A stretch of 20,154 nucleotides of DNA. Source: JANMJD01 sp031371195. GTDB taxonomy: Bacteria > Actinomycetota > Acidimicrobiia > Acidimicrobiales > Ilumatobacteraceae. The stretch is from NCBI GenBank assembly GCA_031371195.1, contig JANMJD010000312.1, forward strand, positions 1-20,154, given 5' to 3'. The notes beneath the pieces were generated by a model that did not search any database, was not told the origin of the DNA, and was given only the letters and a program-made list of their open reading frames with translations. Below, in pieces: positions 1-8,155 of this stretch; position 1 is the stretch's first letter; each line of letters begins with the position of its first letter. The translations under genes were made by a program, and so were the position numbers.

Positions 1-2358
1 GGGCTGCTGATCGAGCCACGTCTCGATCGGTCCCCCGCCGGCAAGACTGCCGATGTACCGTCGGGCGAGATCGGTGATCGTGTCGGGGTCGAAATCACCC
101 GAGAAGACGAACAACCAGTCGTTGGCCGCCCCAAACCGTTCGGACCACAACTGCTCGATCGTGTCCAGGCTGACCACGTCGAGCTCGGCCGGCGTCGGCA
201 CCACCCTGAACCGGGGCAGATCGCCGTAGCGGGCGGCCGCCATCGCCACCGACGCCGCCAGGCCCGGGTCGCTGTTGGGATCCTCGGAGTACGGACGCAC
301 CGAATCGAGGGCGTTGTCGAGCGCGACCTGTTGGAAACGGGGAGCGGCGAACGATCGGTTGATCAACTGGAACAACGTCTCCAAGTCGGCGGTCGCCGCA
401 CCGCCGACCAGGTTCTCCGAGGTCTGGTCGAGGTATGGCTGGAAGTCCACCGAGCTGTCGGCGAGGACCGCATCGAGTTGCACCGCATCGAGATCGCCCA
501 ATCCGCTGGCCTGCATGACCTGCGGCATCAGTTGGGCGGCGGCGACATCGGCCTCGGCAACCAGCGACAGCCCGCCGGGACTCGTGGCGGCGAAGGAGAC
601 GGCCTCCGTGGCGATCTGGTTGGGATTGACGATGACCCGCGCCCCATTCGGAAAGGTCAACAGCTGAGGTTCGAGGAACACCCCTGGCTCGTCGGCGAGT
701 TGTTCGACGGTGGTCTCCCTCACCGGCTCGGGCGGGGCCATCAACGCTGTCGCGTCGAATACCTCGTCGGGCCGGGGCTCCAACGGCCGATCGCCGGCGG
801 CGGCCAGCGCCGCCAGGGCATCGGCCTCGGTCGGATACTCGCCCGCATCGGCCTCGGGCCCGACGATCAGCAGATGTGGTGCGCTGGCCTCCCATCGCCG
901 CTGGAACGCATCGGCGACGGCCGCTGCGTCCACGGCGTCAAGGGCCGTGGTGATCAAGGAGAACTCGTCATCGGCGCTGGCAATCGGCTGATCCGTGAGG
1001 AAGTTGCCGACATACCGGTCGGCGAAATCGACATCCTGGGTGGAGTCGGCCGACTGATGGCTGGACTCGGCCGCCGAACGGTACGAGGCGACGACTCGGT
1101 CGAGTTCACCCGGGCCGAACCCGAACCGACGGGCCCGTTCGAACTCGTCGACGACACTCCGCAGGGCGGCCTTGGCCGAGTCGGAGTTGGTGTTGATCAG
1201 GATGCTCGGCGCATCGAGCGGGCGGACATGGCTGTTCGAATCGACCTGCGCCGAGGTGAACGGCAGCGTTCCCCGGGAGATGTCGTCGGAGAGCCGATTC
1301 CCGATCATGTCGTAGGCGATGGCCAACAGCAGCTGCTCACGGCTCGTTTCCACCGTCGAAAGCTCGGCGGAGGCCGCGGGAAGCGTCAATTCGACGAACC
1401 CGTCGACGGTGTCGGGATCGAGGAGCACTGCGGCCGCCGCCGTAGTCGATGGCGTGATGCCGATCACCGGCCGCGCCGGACTTTCACCGCGGGCCGCGAG
1501 CGGCTCGAACCGCTTGCGCACCGCCTGGAGGACCGTGTCCGGGTCGACATCGCCGACGATGACGATCGCCGCGTTGTCGGGGCGGTACCACCGGTCGTAG
1601 AAGCGGCGGAGCAGCCCGGGCGTCATCGCCTCGATCGCCGCGTCGGTGCCGATGGGGTTGCGGCCCGCGTAGGCCGACCCGGTGAGAAACAGGCGCTCGA
1701 TGGTGTTGAACACCCGCCCGTCGAAGCTGGCGTCGGACTGTCGCCATTCATCGAGGACCACACCACGTTCCTTGGTCACTTGTTCCGCATCGAGTGTCGC
1801 CGCACTCAACCACTCGGCGAGGATGTCGATCCCCGAGGCGAGATTCTTCGGCTCGGCCGTCGGCACGGTGAGCTCGTAGACCGTCTCGTCGTGGCTGGTG
1901 TAGGCGTTCACGTCGGCACCGAACTCCATGCCGAAGCCCTGCAACGTGTCGATCAACTCGTTGGCCGGGTACTTCGCCGTCCCGTTGAACAGCATGTGTT
2001 CGAGAAAGTGGGCGACCCCGGCCTGATCCGGATCCTCGAGCACCGAGCCTGCGTCGACGGCCAGCCGGAGCTGCACCTCGCCGCCCGGGCTGTGGTTCTC
2101 GCGGACATAGACGGTCAGCCCGTTGTCGAGTCGTTCGATCGTCACGTCGCCGTCGACCGGAATCGGCTCGCCGACCGCCGTCGTCGTCGGGAGGACCGAG
2201 GAACCGGGTTCGCCGGAAGTGGCGACATCGGTCGACGCCGAACCTGCCGACGGGCGCGGCGGTGCTTTGGTGTCGCCGACCTTCACCCCCGAGTCATTCG
2301 TGCACCCTGCCGCGAGCAACGCCCCTACCAGCACCGTCACAGCCACCCGTCGTCCCAT
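1..2358 (-). CDS. M16 family zinc metallopeptidase, lipoprotein (partial, C-terminus outside window)
   Basis: The frame is open from an ATG at 2358 to the left edge, giving 786 codons without a stop; the C-terminus lies outside. The N-terminus is a lipoprotein signal: RR at 3-4, a hydrophobic stretch, then LLAAGC with Cys19 as the likely lipidated residue. A linker rich in Pro, Ser and Thr follows to about residue 70. The M16 core carries the inverted zinc motif HFLEH at 117-121 and, 83 residues further, the Glu of ERGVVLDE (about 204) as third zinc ligand. A second M16-like half begins near residue 568 (TFPNGARVIV, then SPGGLSL). Two-halved M16 proteins of this PqqL-like type usually have about 900 residues, so some 100-200 are missing. 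Probable role: a membrane-anchored peptidase outside the cytoplasmic membrane that degrades peptides. It is divergent from the DUF192 operon. Substrate unknown. Confidence 0.93.
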   Translation of the reverse strand, partial: MGRRVAVTVLVGALLAAGCTNDSGVKVGDTKAPPRPSAGSASTDVATSGEPGSSVLPTTTAVGEPIPVDGDVTIERLDNGLTVYVRENHSPGGEVQLRLAVDAGSVLEDPDQAGVAHFLEHMLFNGTAKYPANELIDTLQGFGMEFGADVNAYTSHDETVYELTVPTAEPKNLASGIDILAEWLSAATLDAEQVTKERGVVLDEWRQSDASFDGRVFNTIERLFLTGSAYAGRNPIGTDAAIEAMTPGLLRRFYDRWYRPDNAAIVIVGDVDPDTVLQAVRKRFEPLAARGESPARPVIGITPSTTAAAAVLLDPDTVDGFVELTLPAASAELSTVETSREQLLLAIAYDMIGNRLSDDISRGTLPFTSAQVDSNSHVRPLDAPSILINTNSDSAKAALRSVVDEFERARRFGFGPGELDRVVASYRSAAESSHQSADSTQDVDFADRYVGNFLTDQPIASADDEFSLITTALDAVDAAAVADAFQRRWEASAPHLLIVGPEADAGEYPTEADALAALAAAGDRPLEPRPDEVFDATALMAPPEPVRETTVEQLADEPGVFLEPQLLTFPNGARVIVNPNQIATEAVSFAATSPGGLSLVAEADVAAAQLMPQVMQASGLGDLDAVQLDAVLADSSVDFQPYLDQTSENLVGGAATADLETLFQLINRSFAAPRFQQVALDNALDSVRPYSEDPNSDPGLAASVAMAAARYGDLPRFRVVPTPAELDVVSLDTIEQLWSERFGAANDWLFVFSGDFDPDTITDLARRYIGSLAGGGPIETWLDQQP

Positions 2359-2364
2359 TTCGGC

Positions 2365-2370
2365 ACCATA
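2365..2370 (-). promoter_or_regulatory. Possible -10 hexamer of the M16 gene
   Basis: TATGGT (TAnnnT type) on the minus strand ends 6 nt before the ATG at 2358, and no Shine-Dalgarno sequence is visible. This spacing would give a leaderless or nearly leaderless mRNA. I found no convincing -35 hexamer, so this is a weak call. Confidence 0.25.
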
Positions 2371-2465
2371 TCGACGGGCGCGCCGTGTGATGATCCTCCG
2401 AACGGCCTGTTCGTTTTCGCCGCTCATCGACGTGAGGGTCGTCGACGTGGCAATCTGTGGGCGCA

Positions 2466-2795
2466 ATGGCTTGGTTGGTGTGTGACGGACGAGTGCTGGC
2501 GTCTGCCGAGACGGCCGACAGCGCCGCGGCGCGCGCCCGCGGATTGCTCGGCCGGGATGGCACGCCGGGCGTGTTGGTAATCAAACCGGGTCTTTGGTTG
2601 CACACCCTCGGCATGCGCTTCGCAATCGATGGCGCCTATCTCGATGCATCCGGAAAGGGGTTGAATATCCAACGACTCCAGCGTCATCGCTTCGCCCTTC
2701 CCGTCGTCGCCGCCCGCCAGGTCGTCGAGGCCGAGGCAGGTGCCTTCGATCGCTGGGAACTTCACGTGGGCGACCGGTTGGAGCTGCGCGATTGA
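2466..2795 (+). CDS. DUF192 family protein
   Basis: A 109-residue protein from ATG 2466; a GTG at 2457 in the same frame would add three residues. Neither start has a clear Shine-Dalgarno sequence. The sequence follows the DUF192 pattern: an N-terminal strand, RARGLLGRDG where most members have a GLMxR block, a strand with GVLVIKPG, then HTLGMRFAIDGAYLD (usually WMKNT-type followed by PLD), and a C-terminal VGDRLEL. No signal peptide is visible, whereas many DUF192 proteins are secreted, so this one is probably cytoplasmic. The biochemical function of the family is not established. Its stop overlaps the TTG start of rsmI by 4 nt (TTGA), which implies translational coupling as the first gene of a three-gene operon. 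Confidence 0.85.
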   Translation: MAWLVCDGRVLASAETADSAAARARGLLGRDGTPGVLVIKPGLWLHTLGMRFAIDGAYLDASGKGLNIQRLQRHRFALPVVAARQVVEAEAGAFDRWELHVGDRLELRD

Positions 2796-3628
2796 CCGGG
2801 CGGTTGATCCTCGTCGCCACCCCGATCGGAAACCTCGGCGACATCTCGGCCCGGTCCCTCGACGCCTTGCGCACCGCCGACGTGATCGCCTGCGAGGACA
2901 CGCGGCGCACCGGCGGGCTGCTCCATCACTTCGGGATCGCCCACGGCCGGATGGTCGTCGTCAACGAGCACACCGAAGTCGACCGGATTCCCGAGCTGAT
3001 CTCGCTCGTCGCCGGCGGCTCGACGGTGGTACTGGTCTCCGACGCCGGCACGCCGGGCATCTCCGACCCGGGAGAACGCCTGGTGCGAGCGGCGATCCAT
3101 GGCGGGCTCGAGGTCGGCGCGGTGCCCGGACCGGCCGCGCTGGTGATGGCCATCGTGCTGTCGGGTTGCTCGGCCCGACGGTTCGCCTTCGACGGCTTCC
3201 TGCCCCGCTCCGGGCGGGAACGGACGGAACGCCTGGCCGAACTGGCCGGCGAGCACCGGACCGTCGTGCTCTACGAGGCACCCCACCGGGTGGTGCGAAC
3301 GGTCGCCGACCTGGCCGCGGCATGCGGCGGCGGGCGGCGGGTGGCGTTGTGCCGCGAGTTGACGAAAATGCACGAGGAGATCTGGCGGGGCACGCTCGAC
3401 GAGGCAATCGCCCACACCACGGGTGTCGATCCGCTCGGCGAATACGTCATCGTGATCGACGGGGCTCCCGCCGACGGGCCGGCCGACGACGACACGATCC
3501 GGACGGCACTGACGGATTGCCTGCGACGAGGAATGACCACGAAGAGTGCGGTGGCCGAAGTGACGACCACCTTACGTGTGTCGAAACGCACGGTGTATTC
3601 CCTCGCCCTCGGGCTGAGCGGGCGCTAG
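2792..3628 (+). CDS. rsmI: 16S rRNA (cytidine(1402)-2'-O)-methyltransferase RsmI
   Basis: A 278-residue protein that uses SAM to 2'-O-methylate C1402 of 16S rRNA in the decoding centre. Family blocks appear in order: LILVATPIGNLGDIS near the N-terminus, CEDTRRT, the SAM-site loop SDAGTPGISDPG (83-94), PGPAALVMA, LYEAPHRV, and CRELTKMHEE. The tail (KSAVAEVTTTLRVSKRTVY) is the small helical domain typical of RsmI. I chose TTG 2792 because it gives the family's usual length, places the first conserved strand at residue 5, and overlaps the upstream stop as TTGA. The open frame extends back to 2594, but that part is antisense-like, Arg-rich and overlaps the DUF192 gene. It is the second gene of the operon; the HAD gene starts 14 nt after its stop. 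Confidence 0.96.
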   Translation: MTGRLILVATPIGNLGDISARSLDALRTADVIACEDTRRTGGLLHHFGIAHGRMVVVNEHTEVDRIPELISLVAGGSTVVLVSDAGTPGISDPGERLVRAAIHGGLEVGAVPGPAALVMAIVLSGCSARRFAFDGFLPRSGRERTERLAELAGEHRTVVLYEAPHRVVRTVADLAAACGGGRRVALCRELTKMHEEIWRGTLDEAIAHTTGVDPLGEYVIVIDGAPADGPADDDTIRTALTDCLRRGMTTKSAVAEVTTTLRVSKRTVYSLALGLSGR

Positions 3629-3642
3629 GTTCCAGCTCGGCG

Positions 3643-4458
3643 ATGACCGAGCACCATGTTCCCGACTCTCGCGGTCCGGCCCCCTTCGGCCAGGCCGCGG
3701 CGTTCTTCGACCTCGACCGCACGCTGATCAGCGGGTCGTCGACGGCCGTCTTCGGCGTTGCCGCATGGCGGGCGGGAATGGTGCCGCGCGGCCAGCTGAT
3801 GCGCGACGGTTGGGCTGCGCTGAGCTTCCAGCTGCGCGGCGACAAGGGAGGCGACACCGCCGGTGGCGTGCGTGAACGCATCCTCGGGGCGATCAAAGGC
3901 GTCGAGCGCGACGCCCTGTTGGGACTCAACGACGCCATCGTCCCCCGTTTGCTGGGCCGGGTGCGTCCGGAGTCGAAACGGCTGGTCGACATGCACCGCC
4001 GGATGGGGCGGGCGACGTACATCGTCTCGGCTTCACCGATCGAACTCGTCGATCCGTTGGCCAAGGCGTTGGCGATGACCGACGGCATCGGCACCGTCGC
4101 CGAGGTGCTCGACGGCCGCTACACCGGCAAGCTCGTCGGCCCGTTCTGCTACGGCGAGGGCAAGGTGGCGGCGATCACCCAGTTGGCCCGCTGGGAAGGT
4201 CTCGATCTCGGCCAGTGTTACGCCTACAGCGACTCGATCAGCGACCTGCCGATGCTGCAGGCGGTCGGGCACCCGGTGGCTGTCAACCCCGACTCGCACC
4301 TGGAACGCGAGGCACGGGCGAACGGCTGGCCGATCGTCGTGTTCAGCCAGCGGACCAAGACGGTGATGCGCCGCACGGGAGCGGGTCTCGCCGCCACCGC
4401 CCTGGCGGGCACCTCGTTCGCCACCGGTTGGCGGCTGTCAGCTGCCCGGCGCCGGTAA
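3643..4458 (+). CDS. HAD-IB family hydrolase (SerB-like phosphatase)
   Basis: A 271-residue HAD-superfamily hydrolase. All four motifs are present: FFDLDRTLI (nucleophile Asp23, acid/base Asp25), SAS at 129-131, Lys174 in GEGKVAAI, and YSDSISDLPML with Asp197 and Asp201 for magnesium. The cap between motifs I and II is helical, as in subclass IB (phosphoserine phosphatase-like and CicA-like). The C-terminus (about 244-263) is hydrophobic and ends in Arg-rich residues, so it may contact the membrane. Mycobacterial relatives of this type are often annotated as SerB1 or SerB2, but this protein has no ACT domain and its substrate cannot be read from the sequence. ATG 3643 lies 14 nt after rsmI, consistent with co-transcription. 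It converges on the ABC permease gene. Confidence 0.9.
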   Translation: MTEHHVPDSRGPAPFGQAAAFFDLDRTLISGSSTAVFGVAAWRAGMVPRGQLMRDGWAALSFQLRGDKGGDTAGGVRERILGAIKGVERDALLGLNDAIVPRLLGRVRPESKRLVDMHRRMGRATYIVSASPIELVDPLAKALAMTDGIGTVAEVLDGRYTGKLVGPFCYGEGKVAAITQLARWEGLDLGQCYAYSDSISDLPMLQAVGHPVAVNPDSHLEREARANGWPIVVFSQRTKTVMRRTGAGLAATALAGTSFATGWRLSAARRR

Positions 4459-4482
4459 CCCCCCGCTCGACGCCAACGACCA

Positions 4483-4496
4483 CCGCGTTGTCGCGG
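4483..4496. terminator. Weak hairpin between convergent genes
   Basis: CCGCG-TTGT-CGCGG forms a 5-bp stem with a 4-nt loop in the 58-bp gap between the HAD gene and the ABC permease gene. There is no T-tract. Position suits a bidirectional terminator, but a stem this short is common by chance in GC-rich DNA. Confidence 0.2.
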
Positions 4497-4516
4497 CCGG
4501 CGGCGTGCGGGCGACG

Positions 4517-5344
4517 TCACTCGTCGCCGACCCAGCGGAAGGTCCGCGCCGTCAGAATGGCACCGATCGCACACCAGGCGATCAACGAAACGGCCACCCA
4601 TCCATGCTGCCACGAGTGCGACGACTCAGCGACGAAGAACGAATCGGGAAGAAAGACCGAGCGCATTCCCTTGCACATCCAGCGCAGCGGGAAGATCGAG
4701 GCGACGGCCCGGATGCCCGACGGCAGTTGGTTGTCGGGAAGGAACACGCCCGACACGAACTGCAGGGCCACGAACGGAACGTTGAGGATCGCCGGGGCGG
4801 CCTTGGCGCTGCGGATCAGCCCACCGGCCGCCAGCCCGAGGAGGGTCGCCGCGGCCGAGCCGAGGATGAACACCCAGGCGAACGTCAACCATCGCCCCAC
4901 CTCGGTGGGCATCGACAGGTCGAACAGGGCGACGCCTATGGCGAGCATGACGGCAATTTGCACCAGGCCGAGGATCAGCACCCGCCCGACCTTGCCGAGG
5001 AAGTACGCCGCCTTCGGCATCGGCGTACCGGCCAGCCGCTTGATCATCCCCGATTCACGTTCGATCGTCACGCCGATAGCCAACGACATGAAGCCCACGC
5101 TCATCAGGCTCGAGGCGACGATGCCCGCCACATAGACCTGGCTGTACGAGACGTCGGTGCCCTGCACCTTGTCGGAGAAGATCGAACCGAACAGCAACAA
5201 CATCATCACCGGGAAGGCCAGTGTGAATCCGACGGCCGCCGGCTCACGCATGAATACCCGCAGCTCGTGGACCATGCGCAGCTTCGAGGTGCGCCACAGT
5301 GGGACCCGATTGGGCGCACGAACCTCGATTGCGGGCGCGGTCAT
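4517..5344 (-). CDS. ABC-2 type transporter permease
   Basis: A 275-residue integral membrane protein with about six hydrophobic segments. They include FTLAFPVMMLLLFGSIF, YVAGIVASSLMSVGFMSLAIGV, VLILGLVQIAVMLAIGVALF, FAWVFILGSAAATLLGLAAGGL, a segment near FVALQFVSGVFLP, and a last one near VAVSLIAWCAIGAIL. The cytoplasmic ERESGMIKRLAGTPM and the late FLPxxxLPxxxRxxxxIFPLRW block are typical of ABC-2 permeases of DrrB/CcmB-like exporters. ATG 5344 was chosen because it overlaps the ATPase stop as ATGA; longer upstream frames run antisense to the ATPase gene. It pairs with the ATPase at 5341-6243. The cargo is unknown; drugs, lipids and polysaccharide precursors are all possible for this family. 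Confidence 0.92.
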   Translation of the reverse strand: MTAPAIEVRAPNRVPLWRTSKLRMVHELRVFMREPAAVGFTLAFPVMMLLLFGSIFSDKVQGTDVSYSQVYVAGIVASSLMSVGFMSLAIGVTIERESGMIKRLAGTPMPKAAYFLGKVGRVLILGLVQIAVMLAIGVALFDLSMPTEVGRWLTFAWVFILGSAAATLLGLAAGGLIRSAKAAPAILNVPFVALQFVSGVFLPDNQLPSGIRAVASIFPLRWMCKGMRSVFLPDSFFVAESSHSWQHGWVAVSLIAWCAIGAILTARTFRWVGDE

Positions 5345-6243
5345 TGCTGGGCTCCGATCAACTCCAGGTAGGCGGCTTCGAGAGAATGGCGGGTGACCGC
5401 CAGGTTGGGGATCTCCCCACCGAGACGCCCCGCCAGTGAGGCGATCAACGCCGTGGGTTCCGCCGTGGTCTCGGTTTTTGCGACGCCGTCCTCGGTCCAG
5501 CTGACCGTTGCCGGGGCAAGATGGCGGTCGCCAAGCCGGGTCGGAACCGTATCGGCGACGACCTGCCCGCCGGCAAGCACCACCACCCGATCGGCCAGCT
5601 CCGCCGCTTCGTCGAGATAGTGGGTGGTCAGCAGAACCGTCGTGCCGTCGCCGTGCAGGCCATGGATCAGATCCCAGAACTGGCGCCGTGCCGCCGGGTC
5701 GAATCCGGTGGTCGGTTCGTCGAGGAAGACCAGACGGGGGCACCCCACGAGTCCGAGGGCGACGTCGAGCCGGCGCCTCTGGCCGCCGGAGAGCCGTTTG
5801 ACCCGCTGCGTGGCGTGATCGGTGAGGCCGACCATCTCGATCACCTCGGCCACTGGGCGCGGGCGGGCGTAGAAGCCGGCGAACTCCGTGACCAATTCAC
5901 CGACGGTCAATTCATCGCTCGGCGAGCTCTCCTGCAGCACGATTCCGATCTGCGCCCGCCAATCGGGTCCTGCGCTCGCTGGGTCCGCGCCACAGACGCT
6001 CACCGACCCACCGTCCCGGCTGCGGTAGCCCTCGAGGATCTCGACGGCCGTCGTCTTGCCCGCTCCGTTCGGTCCGAGCAGGGCGACGCATTCCCCCCAC
6101 CCGACGTGGAAATCGATTCGATCGATGACGTCGCGGTCGCCGTAGCGCTTGTGCAGTCCACGGACTTCGATGGCGTTGTTCGCCGATGACACTGACGCCG
6201 ATGACGCTGACCCCGATGACACTGACCCCGATGACACTGACAT
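5341..6243 (-). CDS. ABC transporter ATP-binding protein (ABC-2 exporter)
   Basis: A 300-residue ATPase. Residues 2-21 are a Ser-rich repeat, and the ABC domain begins at about 25 (IEVRGLHKRYG). Walker A is GPNGAGKT at 57-64, the Q-loop glutamine is Gln104, the signature LSGGQ is at 151-155, Walker B LVFLDEP at 171-177, and the switch His is His208 in LTTHYLDEA. The C-terminal 70 residues resemble the accessory domain of DrrA/CcmA-type exporters. ATG 6243 is the only in-frame ATG near the domain; no Shine-Dalgarno sequence is obvious, and a GTG further upstream or one inside the repeat could also start it. It is translationally coupled to the permease (ATGA) and divergent from the dioxygenase gene. 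It energises export by the partner permease. Confidence 0.93.
   Translation of the reverse strand: MSVSSGSVSSGSASSASVSSANNAIEVRGLHKRYGDRDVIDRIDFHVGWGECVALLGPNGAGKTTAVEILEGYRSRDGGSVSVCGADPASAGPDWRAQIGIVLQESSPSDELTVGELVTEFAGFYARPRPVAEVIEMVGLTDHATQRVKRLSGGQRRRLDVALGLVGCPRLVFLDEPTTGFDPAARRQFWDLIHGLHGDGTTVLLTTHYLDEAAELADRVVVLAGGQVVADTVPTRLGDRHLAPATVSWTEDGVAKTETTAEPTALIASLAGRLGGEIPNLAVTRHSLEAAYLELIGAQQ
6181..6240. repeat. Four in-frame 15-bp tandem repeats at the 5' end of the ABC ATPase gene
   Basis: On the coding (minus) strand the start codon is followed by four 15-bp units: TCAGTGTCATCGGGG twice, then two variants with one or two changes each. They encode SVSSG, SVSSG, SASSA and SVSSA. The unit length is a multiple of three, so changes in copy number keep the reading frame. 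Confidence 0.95.
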
Positions 6244-6335
6244 GGCACCATCGTGCACCCAATCGCCGCCCGAGCAAAACCGTCGGTGGGTGAACCAGCG
6301 TCCACGGTCGGCGGACGGGTGGCATCGGGATTCGC

Positions 6336-6341
6336 GATAAT
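6336..6341 (+). promoter_or_regulatory. -10-like hexamer giving a possibly leaderless dioxygenase mRNA
   Basis: GATAAT is close to the TAnnnT/TATAAT consensus and ends 7 nt before the ATG at 6349. No Shine-Dalgarno sequence precedes either candidate ATG. This fits a leaderless transcript starting at the A of ATG 6349. I see no good -35 hexamer. Confidence 0.4.
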
Positions 6342-6348
6342 GGGGCCG

Positions 6349-7218
6349 ATGCGCGTCTCCGATCACCACATCGACGAGTTCTTCGAGCAGGGATTCACGC
6401 TGGTCGAGGGGTTCCTGTCGGCAGCGGAGCTGGCCGCGGCCCGTGAGGCGCTGTGGACGATCTATCCCCGCCCCGAGGACTACTTCGCCGACCCGGCGAG
6501 CCACGACCATCTCCAGCAGCACGGGTTCTCCGGCAATTACAAGTTCCCGTTCGCGCAATTCGAACTCAACCGGCTGCCGGTGCATGCAGACCTGGCCGAC
6601 ATTGCCCGGCGGATACTCGGCACACCTGATGTGCGGCTGTACAAGGGCGAGCTGTGGGCGAAGTTCGGCGGCGGCGTCGACTACAGCCAGCACCACCATC
6701 GCGACTACGGCAACCACACCCTGATCGTGCCCCGCGCCGACGGCTTCCGCCGTGACCTGACCACCTTCCTGTATCTGTCGGACGTCGACGAGGCCAATGG
6801 CTCCACGGCGATCGTTCCTGTCGCCCACAGCCGCCATATCCCGCTCGGCGTGCACCGGCTCGGTCCCGGCGAACTGGTCGAGCACGAGACGCGGCTCAAC
6901 GCCCCGGCCGGCTCGTTGGCCATCTACTCGACGGATGTGTTCCACCGCGGCACGGCGATCCCCGACCCGACGGGCAGCCGATTCATGGTGCTCGCCGACT
7001 ACCGCCGAGCGGACGCCCCGTGGTTCCAGATGACCGCCTTCGGCCTGAACGGCAACCGTGCCGAGATGCACGAGTTCGTCACCCGCGCCACGCCCGAGCA
7101 ACGAACACTGCTCGACGTCCCGGCACCCGGTCATGAGTACTGGAACGGCCAGACCATCGCCGACATGGCGATCCGCTATCCGGGCATCGACATGAGCCCG
7201 TACGAGGCAGCACTGTGA
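6349..7218 (+). CDS. Phytanoyl-CoA dioxygenase (PhyH) family Fe(II)/2-oxoglutarate oxygenase
   Basis: A 289-residue protein with the PhyH fold: an N-terminal helix (DHHIDEFFEQGFTLVEGFLS), then the double-stranded beta-helix. The iron triad is visible as His117-x-Asp119 (HHRD) and the distal His199 in DVFHRGTA; Arg211 in GSRFMVLADYR would bind the 2-oxoglutarate carboxylate. Such enzymes hydroxylate or halogenate a substrate with O2 and 2-oxoglutarate in the cytoplasm. The substrate is not readable here, and nothing nearby makes an ectoine or phytanoyl-CoA route likely. Start: ATG 6349 has a -10-like box 7 nt upstream; ATG 6340 in frame would add three residues. It is divergent from the ABC exporter (about 105 bp apart) and convergent with the thioesterase. 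Confidence 0.9.
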   Translation: MRVSDHHIDEFFEQGFTLVEGFLSAAELAAAREALWTIYPRPEDYFADPASHDHLQQHGFSGNYKFPFAQFELNRLPVHADLADIARRILGTPDVRLYKGELWAKFGGGVDYSQHHHRDYGNHTLIVPRADGFRRDLTTFLYLSDVDEANGSTAIVPVAHSRHIPLGVHRLGPGELVEHETRLNAPAGSLAIYSTDVFHRGTAIPDPTGSRFMVLADYRRADAPWFQMTAFGLNGNRAEMHEFVTRATPEQRTLLDVPAPGHEYWNGQTIADMAIRYPGIDMSPYEAAL

Positions 7219-7235
7219 CTCCACGCGGAGTTCAC
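7215..7235. terminator. Hairpin at the convergent dioxygenase/thioesterase junction
   Basis: The left arm GTGACTCC pairs with the right arm GGAGTTCAC across a 4-nt ACGC loop: eight pairs with one bulged T. The left arm includes the dioxygenase stop codon. There is no T-tract. Its placement between convergent stops (7218 and 7252) suits a bidirectional terminator. Confidence 0.4.
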
Positions 7236-7251
7236 GTCCGGCGGGTGCGGG

Positions 7252-8091
7252 TTACCTGGCGATGAGGGCGAGTTGGCGGGAGAGGGCGACGAGGCGGTCC
7301 GAGGAGTCCCAGATCTCCCCGTCCTCCTCGAAGGTGTCGTCGCTGACGAAGCGGGTGGTGTATCGGCAGCGCAGCGGCCCGGGTGCAGGTTGCCCGCGAA
7401 CCTGAACGGTCAGCTCGACCGTGGGCACCCACCCCGGAGGCATGTCGAGATGGAAGACCGCCGGTGGGAAGCAGTCGCAGGCCAGCATCAGCGCCAGCGT
7501 GTCCCACGGCCGACCGTCGGCGAACGACACGTACCCGCGCATCTCAGCCCGATGACCCGGCTCGCCCACGCCGCGCGGCCCGCCGGTCTGGAATCCGGCG
7601 GTCGACGGATCGAGCCAGATGTCGAGCCGGTCCATGATCGCCACCTCGACGTCGCCCTGGTGGCGGGAGCGGAACACGCAGTCCTCGATCGGCGGCATCG
7701 TCGGCGGTCCGCCATCGGCGTAGACAAAACCGTCGACTCCGGCAACCTCCCCGAACGCAGCGAGCACCTGCAACGTCCGCCGCTCACCCTGCCACAGCGC
7801 ACCGGACACGGTGACCAGGCGTTTCCCCCGCTTGACAAGCTCGCTCGTGACGATCACCGGCCCAGGCCGACCGGGGGCCAGGAAGTGGGCCGTCACCGTG
7901 ATCGGGTCGGGCCGTTCGGCCGATCGGCGCAGTGCGTTGACGGCGATGGCCAGCAGGTAACCGCCGTTGGCGTTGCCGCCGATGTCCCAACCGGCGACGA
8001 TCCCGCCGGCGAAGCGACCCTCACCGAGGGCGGAGACAGCGACCCCTCGGTCGAACTCATAGTCAACGGTCACGACATCCGAGGTTGTCAC
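7252..8091 (-). CDS. Acyl-CoA thioesterase family protein (double hotdog)
   Basis: A 279-residue protein resembling actinobacterial TesB-like thioesterases with two hotdog domains. The first half has the family block WDIGGNANGGYLLAI (about 35-49) followed by VTAHFLAPGRPGPV. The second half ends with FEEDGEIWDSSDRLVALSRQLAL, the usual last strand. Such enzymes hydrolyse acyl-CoA thioesters in the cytoplasm; chain-length preference cannot be inferred. GTG 8091 is the best start, placing the first strand at residue 6. The frame continues open upstream to 9534, but that part is antisense or frame-shifted to the MMPL gene. A strong hairpin at 8156-8193 separates it from the upstream MMPL gene, so it may have its own promoter. 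Confidence 0.82.
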   Translation of the reverse strand: MTTSDVVTVDYEFDRGVAVSALGEGRFAGGIVAGWDIGGNANGGYLLAIAVNALRRSAERPDPITVTAHFLAPGRPGPVIVTSELVKRGKRLVTVSGALWQGERRTLQVLAAFGEVAGVDGFVYADGGPPTMPPIEDCVFRSRHQGDVEVAIMDRLDIWLDPSTAGFQTGGPRGVGEPGHRAEMRGYVSFADGRPWDTLALMLACDCFPPAVFHLDMPPGWVPTVELTVQVRGQPAPGPLRCRYTTRFVSDDTFEEDGEIWDSSDRLVALSRQLALIAR

Positions 8092-8155
8092 GCCACTCAG
8101 GCGGCCGTGAAACCGACCGATCGAAACCCGCACCGACGGCACACGAGCCGTGACG

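Noticed and set aside
2430..2450. Repeated TCGACGTG upstream of the DUF192 gene as an operator
   Set aside because: Only two 8-bp copies in a GC-rich stretch, with no supporting symmetry or promoter spacing.
331..2580. Long plus-strand open frame of 749 codons
   Set aside because: It is the antisense shadow of the M16 peptidase, which has a signal peptide, the HFLEH zinc motif and a coherent fold; the plus-strand product is Arg/Gly-rich with no recognisable domain.
2594..2791. N-terminal extension of RsmI
   Set aside because: Arg/Pro-rich residues overlapping the DUF192 gene in another frame; RsmI normally begins a few residues before its conserved first strand, as from TTG 2792.
6244..7224. 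Upstream in-frame extension of the ABC ATPase to 627 residues
   Set aside because: The added part is antisense to the dioxygenase gene and is not ABC-like; the ATG at 6243 gives the usual family length.
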